A DNA stretch of 64,000 nucleotides, taken from assembly GCF_007565055.1 (NCBI RefSeq), contig NC_044563.1, forward strand, positions 98,107,489-98,171,488, in the 5' to 3' direction. The first letter of the stretch is position 1. Each line of letters opens with the position of its first letter. The position numbers and the translations under genes are program-made. Shown here piece by piece: positions 1-9,866 of the stretch. A model generated the notes under the pieces. It did no database searches and was not told the DNA's origin. It was given only the letters and a program-made list of their open reading frames with translations. The DNA is from Rhinopithecus roxellana (lineage: Eukaryota > Chordata > Mammalia > Primates > Cercopithecidae).

Positions 1-339
1 ACATTTGTTTATTTACAGGTCCCCAGTGTCTTTCTAAACTTTAGGACTCTCAAGGGCAGGACCTGAGTCTTATATACCTTTATGCCCAGGGCCTAAGCAC
101 TAAATCCACAACAAAACATGACATCACAGATGCAGGCTGAATGGCAGAAAGGACTGAGCTCTAGCCTTCCTTCTTCTGAAAACTATACTTCTGTCAATGG
201 AGTCCACAATCACATTAGCTTTCGGGAAGATCAAATCTTAGTGTTAATACAATTTGAACATATCATCCTTTATATTTTTCTTTTGTTTTTCCCCAAAAAA
301 CTAACTGAAGGGCTTTACATGTGACTTCAGTCTCTAACA

Positions 340-975
340 CCACTCACCTCCACCTCTTACTCTCCATCCCAACTGCTGCTGCTTTAGTTTGAGCCACAGT
401 CATCTCATTTGGATTGTTAGCAAGAGTTTCCTAAGTAATCTTCCTTCAGTCCATCTTCTACTACCCTATCTGACCTCCCTACCGTGCTGTTCTTACCATG
501 TGTCACATACAACCACCCTGATTGCCCCATTCCCACCTACTCTACCCTGGAACTCCCACCTCTTCCTTATATTCCAACCATACTACACTACTTACTATAT
601 CTCAAACTCTTCTGTTTTATTCTGCTCCACTTTTGCTTACATGGTTCCTTCTGCCTAGAATGTTCTTCTTTTGTACCCACTCTGAGCATCCTCCTATCCC
701 AAGACAGGTAAACTTCTATTTAACTTTTGAGACTTAGCTTAAGCCTCTTCTCACCCCACCTTCCCCTAGATGCTCAGTACTCCCTCCTTTGGGGATATAC
801 ACGCATCTGTCATAGTTCTGACATGGTATTACATTTAAGTATTTATGTGCCTATCATGTCCTACCAAACTATAGCTCTCAACTGCTAGGACGGGTCTTAT
901 TCAACTTTGCTCCCACTGCCTAAATATAGTACCTACACATAATGATTGTCATTAAATAAATGCATGAATTTCCAT
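340..975 (+). repeat. L2 LINE 3' fragment
   Basis: The order of features matches the L2 3' region: a Pro/Leu-like 'tctgcctagaatgttcttc' segment, then a tract like 'taagcctcttctcacccc', and finally a terminal 'attaaataaatgcatgaat' like the L2 tail. Diverged copy in a SERGEF intron. Confidence 0.55.
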
Positions 976-1517
976 TAAATTTCACTTTGGCACATTGTTG
1001 CATAGAATATCACCTGTCAAAATGTTTTTACTTTCTGATTCTGTCATTCAACATATTTTAACCATTATTCCTCTATTCCTTAATTATATAAAGTATAATT
1101 AAGCTAAATTAATTATAACTTATATGTAGGTGCTTACCAGGCCACCTATTTGCAATTGGGAGCTATAATACTTCCTTCAGGGGCTACAGAGCCTAGACTT
1201 GTGTGCATACCATGGGAACGATGACCCCAAATAACAGTCTACAGACCAGCAACTGAGTTCAGCAAGCTGGCAGGGGCGGACCCAAGCTTTCTCCAGGGAA
1301 AAAAACATCTCCACTACTAATCAGAGTTTAGGAAAATTAGATCAGAGCAGGGCAACTTAGGTGGTAAAACTCATTTTTGATTCACGCATATTTCTTTTAA
1401 AATTCTATATTCCTATTATGATCACTTACAATATAAACTTCACAAAAAGGGGTAATTTTAAGTATGATGCACTGAATTAAAGAACTCTGAACTAGGGCCA
1501 ACAGTCCTGTTTAACAC

Positions 1518-1680
1518 TTGTTTTGTCCAATATGGTAGCCACTACCTACACATAGCTCTTGAAAACTTGAAATGTGATTACACTAAACTGAGACATATTG
1601 TAAGTAAAAAATGCATACCAGAGTTCAAAGCCTTAGTACAAAATCAGTATAAAATATCTCGCTAATAATTTTTACACTGA
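1518..1680 (+). mobile_element. Old hAT-type (MER3/MER58-like) DNA transposon fragment
   Basis: 'ttgtccaatatggtagccac' followed by 'acttgaaatgtg' is the hallmark start of non-autonomous hAT-Charlie elements. The copy is diverged and abutted by Alu sequence on its right. Confidence 0.5.
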
Positions 1681-1847
1681 ATTAGCCGGGCATGGCGTCA
1701 GGCACCTGTAATCTCAGCTATTCGGGAGGCCGAGGCAGGGAACTGCTTGAACCTGGGAGGCAGAGGCTGCAGTGAGCCCAGATTGCACCACTGCACTCCA
1801 GCCTGGGTGACAGAGCAAGACTCTGCCTCAAAAATAAAAATAAAAAC
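1681..1847 (+). mobile_element. Alu, 5'-truncated right portion
   Basis: Begins at 'attagccgggcatggcgtca' and runs through the right monomer to an A-rich AAAATAAAAATAAAAAC tail. A younger Alu follows directly in that tail. Confidence 0.9.
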
Positions 1848-1848
1848 A

Positions 1849-2155
1849 GGCTGGGCGCGGTGGCTCAAGCCTGTAATCCCAATACTTTGGGAGGCCGAGA
1901 TGGGCGGATCACGAGGTCAGGAGATCGAGACCATCCTGGCTAGCACAGTGAAACCCCGTCTCTACTAAAAAAATACAAAAAACTAGCCAGACAAGGTGGC
2001 GGGCGCCTGTAGTCCCAGCTACTCGGGAGGCTGAGGCAGAAGAATGGCGTAAACTTGGGAGGCGGAGCTTGCAGTGAGCTGAGATCCGGCCACTGTGCTC
2101 CAGCCTGGGCGACAGAGCGAGACTCCATCTCAAAAAAAAAAAAAAAAAAAAAAAA
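1849..2155 (+). mobile_element. Full-length AluY-type element
   Basis: Starts 'ggctgggcgcggtggctcaa', has both monomers, and ends in an A24 tract. It carries 'aatggcgtaaac' and 'gagatccggccactg', the variants shared by the youngest Alus in this window. Confidence 0.95.
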
Positions 2156-2239
2156 TTAAAACAAAAAATAACTTTATACTGATGACATGCTGAAATAATA
2201 GTGATAATAGTGTAGATACACTGTATTAATTTAAAAGTT

Positions 2240-2580
2240 ATTAAAATTAATTTCACCTACATGCTACAACATGGACAAAACTTGAAAGCATCAAGTGAAG
2301 TAAAAGGTTAGCCAGGTCACATATTTTATTATTTCATTTATATGAAATGCCCAGAACAGGCAAATCCATAGAGACAAAAAGTATATTAGTACTCACCAGG
2401 GGCTGAGGGGAGGGGAGAATAGGAATTGACTGCTATTAAGTATATAGTTTCTTTTGGTGGTAATGAAAATGTTCTAAAATAAGATAATGATATTGGTTGT
2501 TCATTTCTGTGGATATACATTTTAAGGGGGTTAATTTTATGGTACCTGAATTATAGTTCAATAATGCTTTTATTTTAAAA
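2240..2580 (+). mobile_element. L1M 3' end fragment
   Basis: Contains 'atttcatttatatgaaatgc', 'ggggctgaggggagggg' and 'tgtggatatacattttaa', typical of old mammalian L1 3' ends (compare 55.8-56.5 kb). Heavily diverged. Confidence 0.6.
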
Positions 2581-3040
2581 ATTAATTTCACCTGTTTCTT
2601 TTTTTAAAAGGGCTGCCAGAAAATTTTAAATTATATACAGCTCACATTATATTTCTACTGGCTGGCACCGGCCTATACCATTTGCCCAGCTTAGTGTCTT
2701 TTGACAAATCACTTCTATTTGGACCTATTTCTAACATAATTTCCATTATTACTAATTTTAGAACTGTAAAATGTCATTAATACCCTTATGAGATGTATTA
2801 CTTTTATTGTTTTATTTCACAAAACTTCATATAAAGTGTATAAAAACTAACAGAGGTTTTCATTCACAACGTCTACCTCCCAACTTAACTTTTCCCAGAA
2901 GGACCTATTTTTCAACTCGAATTCTCCTACCCCATGGGTTTTCAGGGATCCTGACAGCCTTTTATTCTGGGGAGAGATAGGTTAATACCTCAGAAACACT
3001 TTAACAGGTCATGGGCGAGCTAAATATTAACTGTCCTCAC

Positions 3041-3135
3041 CTCAATGGCCTGGGGAACCACACATCTTCGAGGTCCATGAGGAACTCCTAACTGGCCAAA
3101 GGAGTTGGATCCACATGATAGAACGTGACCGTTTT
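3041..3135 (-). CDS. SERGEF: SERGEF coding exon 4 (residues 118-149)
   Basis: The acceptor is GTATTTTGCAG|AAAACGG and the donor is ATTGAG|GTGAGGAC. It encodes NGHVLSCGSNSFGQLGVPHG and onward to PQAIE, the third repeat. The exon ends on a codon boundary. No further SERGEF exon was found between 1 and 3040. Confidence 0.9.
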
Positions 3136-6100
3136 CTGCAAAATACAAATACTTAACTTGCAAATCTATGAAGTAAGATGTCTGTGACCAATGGTTTAAT
3201 GGTGCAGGGTGAGAGATGCAAAGCAGATGAGGGGAAATGCTTCAGTGCATTCAGACCATATTCCCTGCTTTTATTCCTCTGGGAATGAAAACACTGGGCA
3301 CCAGGTTAAGCATTCTACACAGACTATCTATTCTATTACCTCAATAATAACAGATTATCTGTGTAGAACACTTAACTCAGTGCCCAGTACTGGGATGGGA
3401 GGATAGTAATTTCTCACTTTTCATGCTTCCATGTGACAAAGTTTCCATTAGTAAAACACTCCAGCTTTTCTCTGTGCCCTTCCCCATCCTCACTGCTTTC
3501 TAGGAGACAGCAGTCATGTAACCAACTGGTGAGTTTAGGAGATGGGACAGGACATGTGTGGCTTGGCACCTCCCTGTCAGTCATTCTAGGCTGACACATA
3601 GGAAGCATTTCCCTGTGGGGAAAGCCTAGAGATTTGGGGGTAAGTCTGGACCAGAAGAATATTAGGACCACTGGCCTCATCATTAATCCCGTCCTCCAAT
3701 TTAGCCTTTGCCAGTGAAAAGCCAATAGTTTTTCATCTCCATTACTGACTTCTCTCTGCCTTTCTCACAACTGGCTCCAAATGTGAGCAGGAAAGAGCAT
3801 TATCTACTAACTTCTTACAATCCAAAACACAGGCTCACAATAAACACTTCATAAATGATAGTTATTATTTAGATTCTAATAATTACCATCAAATTCAACA
3901 AATATTACAGAACCCCTCCACAGAGGAGAATGGTGACACTTGAGCAGGGTTTTAAAGCTGGGATTTGAGTCCATCAGACAGACAAGAGGGGTTGGTCCAG
4001 ACAGACAGAAGAGCAAGTACTGCTTGGTATGACTAGAAAGAAAAGTATGAGGAGTGTGGAGAATAAGAGACAAGGCACAAAGATAGCTAGGGAACAGTTA
4101 CAGAAGGCCAATGCTAAAAAGCTAGGGATCTGAGCTATGTCTGGGAGAATCCACAAGGGTTTATGACAGAAGAGTGACAGAAGATGCCCTTGCAGGAGGA
4201 CTGTGGCAAAGAGGGAGCCTGGTCAGAAACCACAGATGGTCCTTTAAATCCAGAATGGCCAGCTAGACAGAGCAAAGCTGAACAGAGAGGTCAAAATTGC
4301 TTCAAGGGAACAGACATCAGCTGACAAAGTAACTACTTCTGGCTGTTCCCAAGCGCATTATTCTAATAACCCTCTGGCCATATCCTATCCTGCTACCTGG
4401 CTTTACAAAGACCAAACAGATCTGCCCAACACCAATTATTTAAAAAACAAAAAAATCCCACAGTGGGAAAAAGCTGCCATCACTGTTTTGACAACCAGTA
4501 TTGCCTCATATTCTCCTACCACACTCCCCACAAATAACCCTTCGCTGCCACTGCTGGCCACTGGCCAGCTACCCCAGGCACGCAGCTTATCATGAACTTT
4601 TGGGACAGGAAATGGCCAGCAAAGGTGATCTAGTCTATTCCCTACTCTCTGACAAAAGTTTTCCACCCCAATCCCAGTCTCCTTTACCATTAAATTCTCC
4701 TTAGAAAAGGTAGTCCACAACTTTCCTTGACAACCAGAGGGAAAATTTGTGTGTGCTTTTTATTTATTTTTATTTATTTTGAGATGGAGTATTGCTCTGT
4801 CGCTCAGGCTGGGGTGCAATGGTGCATCTCAGCTTACTGCAACCTCCACCTCCCAGGTTCAAGTGATTCGCCTGCCTCAGCCTCCCAAACAGCTGGGACT
4901 ATAGAGTAGCTGGGACTATAGGCATGGGGTACCACACCTGGCTAATTTTTGTATTTTTAGTAGAGACGGGGTTTTACCATGTTGGCCAGGGTGGTCTCGA
5001 ACTCCTGACCTCAAGTGATACACCCGCCTTGGCCTCCCAAAGTGCTGTAATTACAATTGTGAGCCACCGCACGGGGCCTTGTGTGTGCTTTTTAAACACA
5101 AAGACGCTTTCATTTAATCGGCAGTCACCACCATCATACTGTTCTCACCCAAAGCCTTTGTGGTGATACAAATTTACCTAGGAGTGAACTCACCTGTGAG
5201 TATAATGGTAAAATCCCAGCCACAGGCCACCTGTTGGATGGGACAGCCAAAGAGGGATTTGCAGGGGGTAAAATATGGGATATCCTCTGTGTGACCAAGC
5301 CCCAGTTGCCCATCTTTGTTCAGACCACAAACAAAGAGGTCTCCTCCATCTGCAAAATATAAAGGCATCAGTGATAGTATGCACAGGGAAAAACACAACT
5401 GCAAAATGAACAAAAAGATTTCACTAATTATTTGGAGTCTCAGACCAATAACTTTTTTTCCCATCCAAGTTAATAAGTTGTGTATGTTCATGTATTCTGG
5501 AGCCAAACAACACAAGGCCAAGGGCCTCAAACTAATACCTACATAGAAACTTCAAGTCTTGGAGCAGTGGTCAATCACCAAACTGAGCATCTACTGGAAC
5601 AAAAAGCTAACATTTATTCAACATTCAGAATGTGCCAGGTACTGTTTTAACAGCTTTTTATGCAGGGCAGATTCATCCTTTAGGCACAGTGTCTAGGGCC
5701 CACAACACTTTCAGAGGTCGATAGAGTGGCTTAATTTTTAGTTATTTTGAAATGAGAAAAAGATAATATAGTAGCAATGCATATATAACACTAAATCTGG
5801 AGTGGATTATATTAATATCCATCTTTATACCAACACAGTTGTAAAATATAATTTTATTTCTTTACAAAGAAAAGGGTCCATAAAGGGAAAAGCAGCCAGG
5901 ACCCATGACAGTCAGAATGGAGTCCTGCTAACTCACTGGTTCTCTTCACCCACCATTATTATCCTCATGTAACAGATTCAGAAACTGTGGCTATTTGCCC
6001 AAGGCCACATAGATAATAAATCACAGAACCAGGATCTGAACCCAGAGATTTGATTCCAGAGCTCATGTTCTTAACCAGATGCAATATGCCCCCCTTTACA

Positions 6101-8871
6101 ACACTGTAGCACTTGTACTACTTGTTAAGTGCTATCCTAGATACAGTAAGGGAAGATTAAGGGAAATGCACAGTTTTTGCTCTCAAGGAATATCCAATCT
6201 AATTACAAACACTTCTAACTCCTATGGTGTAAAATATACATTGTAACCCTGCCACTTATTTGCCTTGTGATGTTAAGCAATCAGTGTTCCTTTCTGAGTT
6301 CATTTGTATAATGGAGGCGGTGAGGGAAAGAGGTGGCCTAGAAGAAGATCTCTGAAGTCCTTCTAACCCTGAAAATCTAGGATCCTCTGATGGCAATTTG
6401 GCTCTTTCACAAAAATGTTTCACAAAAATACATTATTTTCCTCTGCAAAATACAAAAGGCTGAAAAATGGCAATATCACATCCAGGGGAAAATGTCTAAC
6501 TAAGAAAATGAGTGACTATCTACTTTTGAAGGAAGTTACCTGTGACAACTGCAGAGTGGCCCCCTCCTCCTGTGATCCTCCTGACACTCCTGGGATTTTT
6601 GAAGGAAGTTACCTGTGACAACTGCAGAGTGGCCCCCTCCTCCTGTGATCCTCCTGACACTCCTGGGTTTACAGAAGTCATTCAGTTGCTGGGGCAACAG
6701 CACATCTTCCTTATGGCCGAGGCCAAGTTGCCCATAGCTATTTGCACCCTACGGATGAACAAGCCAAAGATGAAAAAGTTTGGGAACCGCAACTGTCAAT
6801 GTCTATTTACCTGTCTCTATCTTTCTCACCGTGACGTATCTCTCAGAGCCTACAACAGATGAGATTTCTTAGGCTCATTCTTAAAAAAAAAAATTAGCTC
6901 CTTCATGGCAAATACTCACAGCACTGTTTATTCAAATATATAATAACAAGCACCAGAAAACAACATGTAACACCATCTCCTGACCCCTGATCTGTAATAC
7001 CATTAGTAAGAGACTCACGACCATAATAGTGGAGGAAATTCACGTCCAGGAAAGTTCCTAGGTAGGTACCCTGGCAGGCTGAATTTACTGGGGCAAAGGA
7101 CAAATGCCCTGCCTCTTGGCCTCCTGCAGCAGCTGAAGAACCCACACTTTTTTCTACCTCAGGCCCTAGAAGGCAAAGCAGCAATGCCAGCCATGGTTGG
7201 GGGGGCATGAGTCCTATGAGGTCCTTGGCCTAGCCCAAACCTCTAGAGGTAATAGGGTAAAGTAGCCCTTCCGCTTAGAGTGGCCATGAAAAGAGAGGCC
7301 ATATCCTAAATCAAGGTTCTTCTGACTGAGAACAAGACAGCCTCTTGAGGAGGGGGGCCTTGTCTTCTCTAGAGAGAGTTCTGAGCCTCGAGTCCTTGGC
7401 AGAAGTATCTCATATCTCTCCTTACTCCCTCCCACCACACCCATGTCCCATGCCACCTCACTGCTTTCCCTAGCTGAACTTCAGCCCCTAAAAGAGAACA
7501 CTATCCAGCACATTTCAAATAAATTATAAATATGGACACAGAATCCAAACAAAGTTCCAGTAGAAGCTGCTCACAGACCCCTACAGGGGCCAGCATGAAG
7601 AAAAATGAAGGTCATTCCTTTGTTATCTGTGTCTCTGGAGCTGTGGCCAAAACTGTCTCCCCTTGTCCCTGAGTAATCATGGGGACAGCTCAGGACAGAC
7701 AGAGTTTCAGACTTAGAAACACTCTCACCCCATCTCCTTTCTTCCCTCCTTAAATCCCTTCCCCAAAATCTGAAAAGAAAAATAATAATAATTCGCTCAC
7801 TGAAGGACTTTGGAGCATTTGGGAATGTAAATCTTACCCTTCCTTTGTCAAGTGGGAAACTGACCAAAGAGGAAATGACCTGTTAGGCTCATTCTTACCG
7901 TCTGTTATATGCAACCCATATTTAGATGGAGGCCCCATCCTCAGAACACCACGATTTCCATATGAGAAGAGTCCTAAGCACCCACAACTCAGCCAGTGAT
8001 ATTCCTCATCTTTCCCTTCTTATGCTCCAGCCCCCACGTATTGCCTTTGGGAGACAGCACAGGGGTTCCTTCTGATAAAAGCTAACTACCTAGGGAAGTT
8101 AAGGAAAGAAAAAAATGAGGGAGAAACTGGCATCAAAATGGGAGGGCAACATCCTGGAATTAGTTCTTGTTCCTCCTCCCCACACCCATAATGGGAAAAC
8201 TGACAACGACTCTGGAATCAAAGTTGGCTAAGGATTATGTGCCTTCAAGCAAGGCACGTCATTATTTCATTTATACAGTGAAAGAGGTTGGCAATGATCT
8301 CTAAGGGCCTTTTCAAGTTCAGTGCTATGTGACTCCAAGATTCACATGGTGAGATTCCAGTAAGGGGACAGATTTCCCCTTGACAGGCAATATGTCTATT
8401 ATTATTATTATCATTATACAAAAAAGGTCCATAATCCCTATCTGAAATGCTTACAGTCAGATGTATTTCAGATTCAGAATTTTACAGCTTTTAGAAAAGT
8501 AATACAGTACACATGTCATATATGCTGATGCAAGGTCCAGGGACAGCAGCCCATAAGCAAAACAATAATATTTCTGCATTAAAAAGTACAAATAATCATA
8601 AGAAGTAGCCAAATACTATAAAGGGCCTTATGTCCAGTAAGTTTTGGATTTTCAGAGCTTTTTGTATTCAGAATTGAAGATAAGGGATTGTGGACCTGCA
8701 GAGAGAATCTTACTAAGATTTCAGAAATCTTTATAATTTATTCAAGTATCTACTCCTAGCTGGTTCTTCCTGGAGATGAGAAGTAAAATATTTTAAACGT
8801 ATTTGTTTTTGAAGACACCTGAATGAGGAAAGGTAATGTAAAATAATTACAACAAATACATACAGACATAC

Positions 8872-8902
<31 letters not shown>

Positions 8903-9835
8903 CATAATCCTTCCCCTTGTAGTCTATTTCACAGCTATCCTGGGCTGCAAGAACTCAAAGATAGAAGAGTAAGCCATAGCAGGGGCATAAGTCCCAGGAG
9001 CCCACATGGGGCAATTATTAGCTACCAATTACTGAGTGCTTCTCTCCATACTGTGCATTCACCTTTAATCCTCACAACTAAGAAGGACATTATTACTCCC
9101 ATTTCACAGAGGAAGAAACTAAAGCTCAGAGAGGTTAAGTAACTTTCCATAGTTACATCTGGATAGGCAAAAAGTCTGATGCCCTGTACCTTTTACTATA
9201 CCTTACTGTGTCTCTAAGAAAAAATAAAAAAAGAACATACAGTGAACCAGCCCAGAGCTTACCTGGCAGGTGGTTAACTGTATGACCTTATCTAAAATAG
9301 CATCCCCATATCACTCATTTTCTGCTTTATTTTTCTTCATGCCACTTCTTGATGTTACATTATATATGTCTACTTGTTTACTGTACACCTCCCCTGCTAG
9401 AAACTAAACTCCAGGAGGGCAGGAACTCTGCTTTGCTCACTGCTGTTTCCCCTGCATCTGAAACTGTGCTGGCCCGAAGAAGATGTACATGCATTTATAT
9501 GGTGAATGAACGTAAGACCCTATGAAAGACTGTCGCTCAGCATGAAGGGGAATATAGAGTATACATGCACAGTATTTCTTGATCAGCCCTGAGATCTCCG
9601 TGGCTGTCCCATTACCAGGGGTGCAAGGCTGCTGAACACCTGGGAGAAAAGTAATATGACACATGGGCACTCTGAGGTTCAAATTATGGTACCAATTTTT
9701 GTAATGCTGGGAGAGGCCCTAAATCCAGGATAAAGCAAGACGATGGGAAATTTAACACAACCTATTACGACTGTTGTTCGCCATTCTTCCTTACAAACAC
9801 TCCAGACATATCACACGTGCACATGCATGGATGCG

Positions 9836-9866
<31 letters not shown>

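Noticed and set aside
3414..3725. 103-codon minus-strand ORF as an extra SERGEF exon
   Set aside because: No matching splice phase; the exon 3-exon 4 join is already in frame and matches the family protein without it.
6542..6862. Plus-strand ORF containing repeated peptide TCDNCRVAPSSCDPPDTPG
   Set aside because: Antisense shadow of SERGEF exon 2 and its 73-bp duplication; the peptide repeat is a consequence of the DNA duplication.
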